Assembly (NCBI GenBank): GCA_946803715.1
Contig: CAMPET010000004.1
Location: 528,136-592,135 of the forward strand
Direction: 5' to 3'
Source: Beroe ovata
Lineage: Eukaryota > Ctenophora > Nuda > Beroida > Beroidae
DNA: 64,000 nucleotides
Shown here: one piece after another, positions 36,386 through 47,929 of the stretch
Numbering within the stretch: position 1 is the first letter of the stretch
Layout of the letters: every line of letters starts with the position of its first letter
The notes under the pieces: generated by a model
Databases searched by the model: none
Seen by the model: the letters and a program-made list of their open reading frames with translations, nothing else
What the model was told of the DNA's origin: nothing
Made by a program: the position numbers and the translations under genes

Positions 36386-39300
36386 TCATGATTCCATCTT
36401 TTCATCTTCCTCTGACCCTGAACACTCTCCCTCACTCAAATCCTCCACTGCCCTCTTAGTCGTGACGTCACCACTCTGATCTATAATCGCACTAGTCCTG
36501 TCCCGAGACAGCGGTTTCAATGTCTGGAGTATGGCCTCCACAGCACCAGTATTGTCAGGAGGAGGACATGGTGTCTGTGGTTCTGGCGGATGAGATGGCT
36601 CCTCCAGCTGGTCTGAAGTGGCAGCAGGGGTGTCCCAAGCAGACAATGGAGCACTGTTTTGTTCTGAAAAGTCCGTTTCTTGATCATTCTGTGTGGCGTC
36701 ATCCGTCATCTCTATCTCATTAGACTCCGTGTCCATTGCGCTGGCCGCCACGGCTTGCTGCTGGGCATCACACGTTAGTTTGAGGAGGCTGTCAAATTGA
36801 TCATCCTCTGCCGACATCTGAGTCGTTACACTGGGTTTGAATATGTCTGAAGTGGTGGCAGTTCCCTTCTTCACAAAGGCAGAATATCCCTTCATCATAG
36901 CAGCCATTTTCTCTATTGAGCTCGTGTTCTTCGGCTTCTCTTCTGAAAATAGAGCACTGGTTTAAACTTTGTCAGAGACACGTACATCATACGACACGTA
37001 CATTACACGTGGTGTATTTGGTATCAAATACCAAATACACCACGTGTATCAGATATTACAGCTGAAAATATCAGACAGATAACATGCTTACCCCCAACCA
37101 CAAGTAAATCTTTACAGGGGGCAGGTTTCACGAAACTCAGCTCAAACTTCTTGGGTTTAGGAACGAAGGGAAGGGAGAAGGGGGCGGATGGCGGGATGTA
37201 ACCGACAACAGGGTCTTCCTCTTCCTCCAATTCGCCATCCTGCGGAAAAAAAATGTTGTTCAACGGCATAATGGAAATAAACTCGTGAATTGTATCATTC
37301 CAATTTGTCACCCCCTCTTTCCATCTGGCAAGGAGAAGTTCTATTCTCAATTAGTCTAGTCCATACCTCTTCTTTGTTCATGTTCAGCGTCAGTGCGTCG
37401 GCAAGAGCATCTGAGAGCTTCTTATCGTTCTTGTTACGGTTGTATCGCTTCTTTTTCTCCAATTTCTTCTGCTTCTTTCGAGCTGTGATCAGTTTAAATG
37501 GTGATGATCGATCACGATATATCATTGAGGGGGCGACTTGATATAGAGATGACAAACCTATTGCCTGATCAGTATTCAATTCCCACTCTACAGTGAAAAT
37601 GTAATCAATGTCATCCTTTGGCATTTCCTTTTTCAACAGCCCAATATAAACTCCCCCGGGCGATTTCCTGTAAAATGTACAGATTATCAAACATGTACTT
37701 CGAACAAAAAGAGCAGTAACGGAGCAATTGAAATGGAGAGATTATCACTTTCGCTTACTTCCGTTCGCCTGTGGTAGTCATTTCGCCCCCATTCGCAAGA
37801 ATTTCTTCCGTTCGGAAAAGAAAGTCAAGTGCTTTCTCCTTTCCAATTCTTTCCACTACACGGTGGATCAATTTTTGTTTCTTCTGAAATGATAGGATTG
37901 TAACCATAATGGTTATTTGCTGTCACGGAACGTACGGACTCGGCTTATTCGGTTTGTAATTTATAATTCGTCAACAAATCTGAAATGCGTACAGAAAATA
38001 CTCGCGTGCATGAAAATCTGCGCTATGATTTCTCTAAAATGTCCAATGTTTGCTAGTGTTTTTAGTAACTTTGCTTATGAAATGCGCGGCACTACTCATG
38101 TACTCTCATCGATGCATATACATATATTATATCCAAAAACAATTAAGAATTGTTTGAGTTTCGCAGCCACTCAAATGCGTATCAATGATNAAGTTCGATG
38201 TTTGAATGCCAGCTTACCTCTCTAAGTCTGTAGATGATGGCTCCAGCTACTGCAAATTCTGGATACTCAACATTAACCTTACTGTAGTCGTACCTCACAG
38301 GTCTGTTTTTCAAATACAACTCAGTTTCGTCATCTCTCTTATTACAAGTTTGAATAACAAGACCATCTTCAAACCTGGCAGTGATGATATTAGGATATAC
38401 CATGAATATCATCAGGATATCAGGAATGATTTGGATTTGAACGAAGTTCGCTATGATTGGTCACCAAATTCGTACATTGCGCGTAGCTAAAAATATTGAC
38501 AAGCCACAAGATCCACTCTTACAATTGAAAAACGGAGCATATGCCTAATTTGATACGGATAACCGATATCCAATTCATTCCTGATACCACGAATTGTGTT
38601 TGATCAGGGGCTATGACAAGTACAGCATTAAAATCCACGTGTGGTAAATTATAGTGCGCGCTATCTCACGGAAAGTTGGTTAACACTATACGAGTATAGC
38701 CCCTTTACCTGTGTTCGTTGACCTCTATTGGGTCTTCAGCTCCATTAGTTTCGGGTTTCAATACCGAGGTATCAATAGTACTCTTCATCAATGTACCTTC
38801 GAATTGCTCTGATTCTGCTTTCACAAAGTTACTCTTGAATTCTTTTTTCAATTTGGTCGTTGCAGCTTGTTTGATGGCTTTGTTTTTGGCTGCTTTAGCT
38901 TTTTGATCCTTATTCTTGGTATCCTTAGCAGTCGGATCTGCAAGAGCGGAAATAAACTGTGATAAATCTTTCTCTAGCTTCTCTCGTCGTTCTAGCTTTT
39001 CTCGGCGTTTCTCCTGCCTTATTCTCTCACGTTCCTTTTTGTCTTTTTCCCTCTGTTTCTCCTTATTCCTCCGTTGCTTTTCCTTCTCTTTTGTGATCTT
39101 ATCTTGTCTCACAAGTTGATCTATCAATTCCTTCGACTTCATTTCCACATTTTCCTCATTTTGAACTAGCGTAGGTTTTGCATTGTACTTTGTCTTGATC
39201 GAGTTCAAAAACGCAAGGTCATCCAGAATGGATACTTCTTTCTTCACTGTTTCAGTTGTTGCTGCCAAAAAGGGGATTGACTTGGGTTTCGAATTATCTA

Positions 39301-40552
39301 CAGACGCCAATGTGTTCAAGTTAAGTTTCTTCAGGAGAGCGTCACTGGACAGAACCTCAGAAGTCTTGACCACAGCTGAGACCGGTTCTTGCTTTGCGGG
39401 GGACTGAGCTTCCATGGGAGGTGGTTCAGCTACTGGTGCTTTCTTCGGACTCTCTGCTGGAATTCCTGCAGCTGTCTCAACATCACAGATCAGTTTGTTG
39501 TATTCTTGTTCATCATCACTCAACTCTCCTTCCTCCATTTCATCTAAAACCTTTTTGATTTCCGACTCAGAAGGTTTTGGGGAAGGGGGCCGTGAGAGGG
39601 ATCCTCTAATCCCCATTCTTGGTGGTTCATGGGGTGGTGAAACTTGACTTACAGTCATAACAGTTGGCTTCTTTACTTCTTCTGTGATCTCACCAGCTTC
39701 AACATCATCAGTTGAATTTTCTGTCCCATTCGTTGTGATAGTTTCGTTCTCAATTTCTTTCAATGTATCATCTATTTCCTTCAAAGCACCAGCGTCTGGG
39801 GCATTTGCTTTCTTTGAAGTTTCAAAGCTACTCAAGAGTTTTGCAGTCTTCTTTTTCAACGCTTCCTTATCTGGATCAACATGCATGAAGTCATATATCG
39901 ATTCTTTCTTCGATTCCATAAGGATTTCTGAATCACGTTTGCTCCTCACCCTCTCCTGAATTTTCCTTCGCTTGCGTGCTACTGCATCATCCACCATCAA
40001 GTCATTCAGGTCGTCATAGCTTTTCTCGGCCCTTAATTTCTTACTCTTCTTTTTCAACTTTTCCTTCTTCTCTTCAATCTCAGCCATTTTCACATCTTTA
40101 TCCTTCATACTTTTATTTTGCTTAGTCATTGGTTTATTGGATGATGTATTGAATGATTCCCTTGGTATTCTATTGGCAGAACTTGTTCCATGGGATGCAA
40201 TAAGTGCATCGAATGGAGATACTTTGGCAGAACCCCTCTGAGCTTCACCATAACTTCGCTTGTGAGATTTTCTCTTATAATCTTGGTGCTTGGATGATTT
40301 ACCAGTTCGCCCGCGTTCCTTCTCTGGGGTTTTAATTTGATGATGGTGTCCAATCACAGCAGGGGGTTGAGATGGAAAGAACGGGTAATTTGGAGCTGTG
40401 AATGGGGTGAAATTATTGCCAGGTGGGGGAAGCTGAGCAGCTGGGAGCCCGACTAGTGCAGGTGGAACAGGGGGAGCAGTAGGGGGAGCTGCATTTGGAC
40501 CCAAGAGCTTCTTAATAAGAAGCATTGCATCATCTTGCTGTGTTACCATCAC
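36386..40552 (-). CDS. PHAX RNA-binding-domain protein with a long charged N-terminal extension
   Basis: Six exons, all phases closing (3132 nt, 1043 residues): 40552-38709, 38374-38218, 37883-37759, 37667-37367, 37239-37092 and 36942-36386. Exon 1 codes for 614 residues: a Pro-rich start (GPNAAPPTAPPVPPALVG), then long Lys/Glu/Arg-rich, probably coiled-coil or disordered stretches. Exons 2-4 hold the PHAX fold: FAVAGAIIYRLRE, KKQKLIHRVVERIGKEKALDF, TEEILANGGEMTTTGERK and KSPGGVYIGLLKKE, followed by a basic KKQKKLEKKKRYNRNKNDKK run. In PHAX this domain binds capped snRNA for nuclear export with CBC and CRM1. The C-terminus is acidic. Human PHAX is only 394 residues and lacks such an N-terminus, so this is either a much extended PHAX or a different protein that shares the domain. 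The exon 1 to 2 join rests on the phase match at GAACACAG|gtaaag. Confidence 0.82.
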
Positions 40553-40559
40553 AACTGTA

Positions 40560-41062
40560 TGAGTACAGATTTGCCTGATTCCTGATCACATCCTAGAGAT
40601 ATTGTGAGAATTCAAAATCATTGAAAAACTGCAAAAACTATGATTAAGAAGACATTTTTGGATCACGGCTTGGAAATTGGGTTCTCATTTGTCACAACTT
40701 GATTGCATAGGTCAATGGTATGGCTTCGACTCTGACAAGAACAAATTGGTGAGAGTTATCAGACACATTGTGATGCAAGAGTACCTTCTTAATACACCAT
40801 AATGGAGTAGCATATTCTTCATGAAGCATTGATGGTCATATGACAATGTTTTTCATTATCATTCAAAGCTTGATTCAAGATGATATTCATATTGCTGAAT
40901 GAAATCGTATAAACCAGATTCAATATAAAAATCAAATATCTGTACCCAGTAGTTTTTTGCAGTAGTTATTTTTTTGCAAAACTGTGCTAAGTATCAAAAC
41001 AATTCGCTCTGAAAAAAGAATGATGATCAGAGTGCTGACTGCAAAGTGTTCTAAACTTAACT
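40560..41062. other. Spacer between the PHAX-domain gene and torsin
   Basis: AT-rich, no domain-bearing frame. It should contain the promoter of the PHAX-domain gene. Confidence 0.5.
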
Positions 41063-42094
41063 CTATAGGTCTAACCTATGATGTAATGGGCATATGAGGT
41101 TTGCTTTTGTCCATATTTTCTTGCAACCACTCCTACTGAAATGTCCAGTAAAATCTATTTCATCAACAATTTCAGATGCTTTTGTGGAGAAACACTGATC
41201 ATCATCACATCCACATCTGTTAGATCTGCTTTTAAGATACTCCTCAGCACACAAAATAAGATGCCGCCTCTCAAGAGGGAGCATGGGTATAAATGCATCA
41301 AGTTGATACCTAGATATTAATGAACTATGTTTGAGTTCTCCTTCATTGTACAGATGTGTCTGAATGAGCGTTTCCATCCCATGAATAGTTATTTGTTCTC
41401 TACTCAGTCCCTCTTCTAAACACTGATTAGTATAATCTCTAATAGCATTTCCAGCTGAATTAGAAATGAACACAAATATAGTATTTCTGTAATCGATATT
41501 ATCAATATGAGAATTGATATCCAAGAAAGGACTAAGGGCATTCAATGTGCCGAGGGGCATCTTGTCTGATTCATCAACAACAATCATTGAATGTTTGCAT
41601 TTCTTCACATGATTTATAACTTCTTCTCGAATCTTCCTCTGAGCTTGGTCAACATTCATGGTTGAATATTCATGAGTGCCTATGATCTTCAATACATATT
41701 TGCTATCAGTACCCTCTACATATCTAGCCCTGGCTATGATATTGGCTATATGATTCTTCCCAGTTCCAGTCTTACCTGATACATGCAAAACAAAGGGTTT
41801 CCTGGGCATTGGATCAACAAGAAATGAATACAGTTGATTTGATAGAATATGATGAGCAATATGCTGACCAAATAGTTTGTCCCTCAGTAATTCTTCCAAA
41901 AGTTTTACATCATTTTTTATCCAATGAACATTACCCTTTCCCACATTGCAACATTCCATTTTATAACATGGAATCATGGCATAGTCTATACCAACATACA
42001 TTACAGATGCAGCACCAATCAGTGACTTGCCCATACTGCCAAAGTCAATAGCAACACATTTTGAAAGCCAGAAAAACAGGTAGAGGATGTTCAT
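41063..42094 (-). CDS. Torsin-family AAA+ ATPase
   Basis: Single frame of 343 codons, near the 330-340 residues of torsinA. Torsins are ER/nuclear-envelope-lumen AAA+ proteins activated by LAP1 or LULL1. There is a hydrophobic N-terminus (NILYLFFWLSK) followed by a second apolar stretch (SLIGAASVMYVGIDYAM), as in torsin membrane anchors. Walker A is the torsin-specific GKTGTGKN at residues 107-114, with Asn in place of Ser/Thr; Walker B is IVVDESDKM at 171-179, keeping the catalytic Glu. The C-terminal sensor-II motif GCKKIW, with the redox-sensitive Gly-Cys-Lys of torsins, is also present. Internal landmarks include SPFLD, FVFISN and EGLSREQI. The torsinA C-terminal dystonia-site Glu pair cannot be mapped confidently. 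The gene is intronless, and the paralogue (TOR1, 2 or 3) cannot be assigned. Confidence 0.94.
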   Translation of the reverse strand: MNILYLFFWLSKCVAIDFGSMGKSLIGAASVMYVGIDYAMIPCYKMECCNVGKGNVHWIKNDVKLLEELLRDKLFGQHIAHHILSNQLYSFLVDPMPRKPFVLHVSGKTGTGKNHIANIIARARYVEGTDSKYVLKIIGTHEYSTMNVDQAQRKIREEVINHVKKCKHSMIVVDESDKMPLGTLNALSPFLDINSHIDNIDYRNTIFVFISNSAGNAIRDYTNQCLEEGLSREQITIHGMETLIQTHLYNEGELKHSSLISRYQLDAFIPMLPLERRHLILCAEEYLKSRSNRCGCDDDQCFSTKASEIVDEIDFTGHFSRSGCKKIWTKANLICPLHHRLDL

Positions 42095-42917
42095 ATATCT
42101 GAGCTATAGAAACAATTCTAAATCAGAGTGGATATCAAAAGAAGCTAAAAATTGAAATTCCTGAGAACTATTGACTGTCAATTTCTAGAAGCAAGACTAG
42201 AATGATCTCAACATCCTGGAATGATTACCTGCACAATTGTATACAAGTCTCACATTTAAAAGCTTTTCTCATTTCTAAGTGCCTGACAACTATATAGAGA
42301 AACTAAATATCAGCAGGTTTGCAGGTCGTTAGATAATAGATTTCTCCCTTCCCCCAGTGACGTTATGGAATAACCTGCAGATGGTAAGGGAGGACAAGCT
42401 CAGCACTCACTGCTTTAGGGTTCTGAGCACCACAGTTATAAGTTGTAGGGTTTTCCCTACCATCGGCGCCGTGCAATTGTAGTTCCGCACACAATCGTAA
42501 TTCCAGCGAGGGTAGGAATAATCCTACAAAGTTATAGGTAAGGAAAACTGGAAATCTCTGTAGAATATGGATTAGAGTCTACTCTAATCTCCTACTCTAA
42601 TCCCCTACTCTAATCCCCTATCTGTGAGTTGCAAAGAGGGAAGCAACGAGTATTTTAATTCCAGAGCGCAAAATGTTACCATATGTAGTCCAAATACTAT
42701 CGAGCTATCCAAAGGGTATGGTCGTGCATATATGACCCCCAATCTTGTGTTGGGGGCACTACGGATGCTTTATAAGCTTCCGTCATCTATCTATCTATCT
42801 ATCTAGTCCAAATACTCGGCGCACACGCCACAACTCCATTTTACGACAACTCAGATCAAAGATGTGAAAACGTTATGCACCCCTTATTTTACTCTGTAGT
42901 AATAAAAGTACGGATGT

Positions 42918-43350
42918 GCACACGTTGCGCGCACCTATTCTACTCGTTTATCTGGAAAGTCGAAGAAAGGACATGGACAGAGACCTGCGGAGAATTTGGG
43001 TCACGCAGCGTGGGAACAAAAAGGAGCTCAGAGCCGCGCGCAAAGAGTATTTGGGTCATGCGCAGCGCGGAAACGACTTGTCAGATTTCATCTGATCTCT
43101 GTTTCTCCATTCTCGCGCGCGCCTTCGCCCTTCATTCTCGCGCGCCGGGCCGAAACAGATTAAGGCGCGTGCGCGCGAGAAACGGGTCGGACAAAAAGAT
43201 CTGAGTGAAATAAGGGGCGCGCAAAGTGTCCACAAGCGCTTTGTCGATCGATGATAGACGCTGTCGAGAATTTCGTTGCGCGCGCGCAAACTTATTCTCA
43301 GACAGAGCAGAGCTTCGCGGCTTGCATCAGCGGTCTGGCATCGCCCGACA
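42918..43350. repeat. CGCG-rich dispersed repeats (two families)
   Basis: Family 1 (about 110 bp) reads CACGTTGCGCGCACCTGTTC, then CTGAAAAGTCGTAGAAA, then GGTCACGCAGCGCGGGAAC; copies are near 42918-43016, 43920-44019 and 48968-49080, with a fragment near 43812-43860. Family 2 (about 120 bp) contains TCTGGCGATGCTAG at one end and CTCGACAGGG(T/G)CTATCATC at the other; copies are near 43243-43350 (reverse), 48708-48845 and 49300-49415. The function is unknown. Confidence 0.65.
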
Positions 43351-43391
43351 ACAAGCGCTATGCGCATTTCCACGGCGGCACACTGGCCTAG

Positions 43392-44520
43392 CACAATAGC
43401 ATGATATATCATTGAAACAAGAACTATAAAACCCTGGATTGAAGAATAAGTGGGAATGGGAAGATCCGACTACACTAACACATAAAAGTTAAGTTATAAG
43501 AATTGAAACTGGTACTTGATTGAGCTTTTTTATCAGAAAATATTTCAAGGTTAAACAAGATTCTTTGTACTTGCACCAAATGATCTTGGGGTCTTTGCCA
43601 CTTGTCAGGGATCCCCAATGACGGCAGGGAGTCAAAATAAGTCCAGATAGCTCCCTAAAGTCGGAGCTAAGAACATGTAACAGTGAAACGGTTGAAGTTG
43701 TTAGATTTCTGCATCGTCACTGGTCACATCTTTGCGCTAACGGTATTCGTCGTACTTTCCACCTCGCACCGGGNCTAGTTCCGCGCAGGCCAAAACTGGC
43801 CTATAGTGAAGAGACGCGCAGCGCGCGCGGAGTATTTAGGTCACTGGTCACGCAGCGCGGGAACGATAAAGTCGGACAAGACAGATCGAAGTGAAATAAC
43901 TAATCGGGGCGCGCAACGTGTGCACACGTTGCAATTGCGCGCACCTGTTCTACTCAGTGAACTGAAAAGTCGTAGAAAGGAGACGCGCGGAGTATTTGGG
44001 TCACGCAGCGCGGGAACAGTGCACACGCACATTTGTCAGATGTTACCTGACCTGTTTCTCGCGCGAGCGCGCCGCGCGCGAGAAACTGAGGTCAGATAAA
44101 ATCTGACAACACGCGCATTACCACAGCGGCAGAATAGCATGACATATCATTGAAACAAGAACTATAAAACTCTGGATTAAAGAATAAGTGGGAATGGGAA
44201 GATCCGACAGCACTAACACATAATAGTTAAGTTATAAGAATTGAAACTGGTACTTGATAGAGCTTTTTTTTATCAGAAAATATTTAAAGATTAAACAAGA
44301 TTCTTTGTACTTGCACCAAATAATCTTGGGGTCTTTGCCACATGTCAGGGATCCCCAATGACGGCAGGGAATCAAATTAAGTCCAGATTGCTCCCTGAAG
44401 TCGGAGCTAAGAACATGTAACAGTGAGACGGTTCATGATTGAAGTTGTTGGATTTCTGCTTCGTCACTGGTCAGATCTTTGCGCTAACGGTATTCGTCGT
44501 ACTTTCCACCTCGCACCGGG
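43392..44520. repeat. Diverged duplication of about 390 bases around an N (haplotype copies)
   Basis: 43392-43773 and about 44125-44520 match closely, beginning ATATCATTGAAACAAGAACT and ending in the same CTCGCACCGGG phrase. The N at 43774 follows the first copy directly. Small indels distinguish the copies. This is the same pattern as at 1195 and 52240. Confidence 0.65.
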
Positions 44521-44743
44521 CTGTGAGGGTATCAATCATTAAGAAACGAAGAGAAATTATAATGAATCTGCTATAGTTTGCTATTATTAATGAATCTGCT
44601 ATAGTTTAGCGCTATACTAAACGCGCGCGCGCTGAAAATGTTGAACACATCGGTTGCTGTACGGAAGAATACTGTTCGCGCGTTCCATAAAATACGTGTG
44701 ACACTGTCTGGCAAATTTGCAATAAATCAGGTAGATACTATAG

Positions 44744-45959
44744 CTACCTTCTAGAACCTCTGCGACGTGGAGAAGGGGACCTGCGCCTCGGTGAGCGGGG
44801 CGAATGGGAACGCCGCTTAGGAGATGGAGAGCGGCGTCTCGGCGAGGGCGAGCGCCTTCTGGGAGAAGGTGAACGGCGTCTGGGAGAAGGCGAACGGCGT
44901 CTGGGAGAGGGAGAGCGACGTCTGGGAGAGGGCGAGCGACGTCTGGGAGGCGGAGAGCGGCGTCTGGGAGAAGGTGATCGCCTTCTGCCACCTCCGGGGC
45001 CACCTCTCGGTGGACTGCGGGATCTGAAATAAGGAGAGTGGTGAAGCGGAGTAGAGAAATGCGTGTACCCACCAGATAACAGTCAGCACCTGGGGTGAGC
45101 TAACAGATTGTAAGATACTATGAAATAGGTAGTCTTACCACATATGATGGATCGAAGGACGAACTAATTGATAAGAATAGGCGAGAATGGACGAGACTGC
45201 GATAGGAAGTCGATGGGAATGGCGGGGAAATTCCAACCGCTGTAGCCCTATGTGTGCGAGGGGCGATGATTGCCTCTGGTTGATGTTACGAAGTTGTAAC
45301 GTCGTTGCTAACATGAAGTAACAGCGATGATGCCATGACGTAACGGCGGTGTGAGAAGACGTTAGAGCCGTAAGAAGCGATGTTACGGTGTTGCTATAAG
45401 ATGCGATGTTTGATGCGATGTTTGATGCGATGATATACGATGTAGCGATGATGTCCTAACACAATACTTCCGTTAATAAATCATCAAATTCTTTTTCCAG
45501 ATATAAACGACATTCATCAGTTTGAAACCAATGTCTTATTTTTGTGCGCCTGGCAAAGACTATGTGTCAACCCTGCTTCATGAACGTGAGACTGAAATAC
45601 CTTCGTTTGACGTCAGGGGCAGGTTTTCGTCCGGTGGATCTTGCCCACTCCACTCGGATCCTACTTCCACAGATGTTTTTATCGTCCATTTCTCTTATGG
45701 CGTCCTCAGCGTCCCTACCATGATAATAGCTCGTAGTTAATTCAATTAATCCCTGAACTGCCAGAAATGGAGGCATCATATCAATCCCATTTTCAAACTC
45801 AACCACAGCTCACCTCTCATCCTCGAACTCAACGAAAGCAAATCCAGGTGGGTGTCGTGCAACCCAGACCTCTCTTAGCGCTCCGAACTTTGCAAACTCG
45901 CTCTCGAGCTCCTTCTTGTCAGTACTCTTGTCAACATTGCCAATGTACAACTTCGCCAT
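44744..45959 (-). CDS. SR splicing factor, SRSF3/7 type (copy A)
   Basis: Three exons closing in phase (45959-45814, 45714-45601, 45023-44744; 179 residues). One RRM: RNP2 is LYIGNV at residues 4-9 and RNP1 is GFAFVEF near residues 42-48, with the SRSF3/7-type ending [17 protein letters not shown]. An RS domain follows, built from about eight RRRSPSP heptamers coded by a visibly repetitive 24-bp DNA unit. There is no CCHC zinc knuckle between the RRM and RS domains, so it resembles SRSF3 or a knuckle-less SRSF7. SR proteins bind exonic enhancers and promote splice-site choice and mRNA export. A paralogue lies 330 bases upstream on the same strand with the same exon 1 and 2 borders. Antisense frames across the RS domain are composition shadows. 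Confidence 0.93.
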
Positions 45960-46287
45960 TGCGCTTATATAATATGGTAAGATGTTAGGTTACTAGAATA
46001 TGACATACAGCAAGGTGTGTAGCTTAGTATAGAATCTAGCATGTCAGCTATTCGGTGATAACACTGTATTCTATTCGATTCCAAGGTTCTAATAAGCATG
46101 TAAACAACCGATGGATGTTAAAAATGATAATATCAGCGGATAGATAACCGGGGCTTCTGAACCAATGATGAACACGTTTTCTGTAGGTATATTATTGCTC
46201 CCAACATCACAAAAAGAGAAAATTGTCCAGAATGAAACGACGACACAATTTGTTTACACACCGAGCCTTCTCCAGTCCTGCCGTCTT

Positions 46288-47922
46288 CTATCGGGGGCTA
46301 GGTGATCGGCTCTTCTGGGGCGATGCACTTCGTCTTGGTGACGGTGATCGTCGTCTTGGTGACGGAGATCTTCGTCTTGGTGACGGAGATCGCCGTCTCG
46401 GAGAGGGAGATCGTCGTCTCGGAGAGGGAGATCGCCGTCGCGGGGAGGGAGAGCGGCGTCGCGGGGATGGGGATGATTTGCGGCCGTATGGACTTCGTGA
46501 TCTGAATATATTCAATTCGTGTCATGTGAAAAACAGACAGTGCGGAATGTTGTTAAGGATCGGGAGTGTCAACTTACCTGGATCTTCTCCTCTTGGGCGA
46601 TGGACTTCGTCGTCGTCTGTACGGAGGTGGGGATCTGAAGGAAAATTAGATGAGACAACTATTCGGAACAGAAGTTCTATACTCATTTTCGTTAGAAACT
46701 TTTTCGAGTGTAAGTGCTTGCAAACATGCAAATTATTCATTTTATCCTTCATCTGAAACAGAATGAAATAAAAATGTCATACTTCATATACCTGACAGAA
46801 TATCATAGTCTTAGTAGGGAAAGGGTCTCACTGAAGCATAGTTAAGAGAAAGTGAGGTTAGTCGAGAAACGCCTGTGAGAGGGATTGTCTGCAGACGCAG
46901 AGTTTGCGAACTGGGACTTGGGCGGAGCGTGAGATTTCACAGAGTGCGGTGAGACAGTAAGAGCATGAGAGAGAGAGGATAGTCCTTTGCGGCTCTAGAT
47001 AGATTTAGTGGAGCGAGAGTGTGATATTGACTAGGTGTAGAAAGAGCACCGATCACAGGAATCGCTGCAGAAATAGTAAGTGACACCTTCAGACCATATA
47101 CCATAAGTTTCAGCCCCTGATGACTGTTTGATATGAAAACCTCCAGCCAACATGCATCGATTCCCTCCAATACAAGAGCCAAATTTGCATTAATAAAAAT
47201 TATCTTGACATCTTATTTTTGTATGGACTCCATATCATAAAAATTTTCATTCTCAAATAGAGCAGTTGGTAATCAAATTCGACTTCAGCTCCTAGAACAT
47301 ATCATAGTCTAAGCGAAAAGTTAGGGTCGTTTATCTAGAATAGTTCCTTTCAGGGATTTGAACATTGTCATTGGACATGGGGAATACACTTTAAACTAAC
47401 TCACCGACGACGAGGAGGGGCTTTTTGTGTCGATTTAGCCCACTCAACTCTCAATCTACTACCGAGTAATTTTCTATCATCCATTTCTTTAATTGCATCT
47501 TCAGCATCTCTTAAAAATAAACTTATTTAAGAACTTGAAATATGAATTCACAGACAAGAGAAACTGACAATCTGATCATGGAATTCTGGCTGAAAATTTG
47601 GTAGTTGAATTATTGGACTTTATTGATGGTTTTCTTGAGGAGGGTCCCAAATTTTTTGACCAATGAGAACACAGACAGAGCATTTAACTATCAAGAAACA
47701 CTGTCACAAGATCAAAATCATTTGGGGACCCCTCCTCAAGAATACTATTCTCTGTTGTAATATTAATTACCTTTCATCTTCATATTCTACAAATGCAAAT
47801 CCAGCAGGGTGTCTCTCAGCCCATATCTGAATTTGCCGTATCTTTCCATATCTACTAAATTCACTTTCTAAATCCTGTTTCTCAGTTCTTCTGTCAATAT
47901 TTCCAACATATACTTTGGTCAT
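46288..47922 (-). CDS. SR splicing factor, SRSF3/7 type (copy B)
   Basis: Four exons closing in phase (47922-47771, 47509-47405, 46634-46578, 46501-46288; 175 residues). RNP2 is VYVGNI and RNP1 is GFAFVEY; the RRM ends LLGSRLRVEWAKSTQK. The RS domain is split: a short exon ([16 protein letters not shown]) and a last exon with about seven RRRSPSP units ending KSRSPSPR and the stop. Intron positions within the RRM (after FAFVEYEDE and before DAEDAIKEM) equal those of copy A, which shows a tandem duplication; copy B has one extra intron in the RS part. RRM identity between the copies is moderate, so the duplication is not recent. No zinc knuckle is seen. Confidence 0.92.
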
Positions 47923-47929
47923 GTTGGTA

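Larger units (their letters stand above)
42110..44740. other. Repeat-rich interval, no supported gene
   Basis: Between the torsin and SR-protein genes. It contains two GC-rich dispersed repeat families, a (ATCT)n tract near 42785-42805, and a diverged duplication of about 390 bases on either side of an N at 43774. Open frames here are driven by CGCG composition on both strands. Confidence 0.6.

Noticed and set aside
41809-42051. 80-codon plus-strand frame
   Set aside because: Antisense shadow of the torsin gene.
42875-44099. Long frames rich in Arg/Ala/Ser in the CGCG-rich interval
   Set aside because: They coincide with dispersed CGCG repeats found elsewhere and differ between copies by frameshifts.
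44817-46756. Frames antisense or shifted to the RS domains ([18 protein letters not shown] types)
   Set aside because: They are alternative readings of the SR-protein heptamer-coding repeat; the sense frame joins in phase to an RRM.
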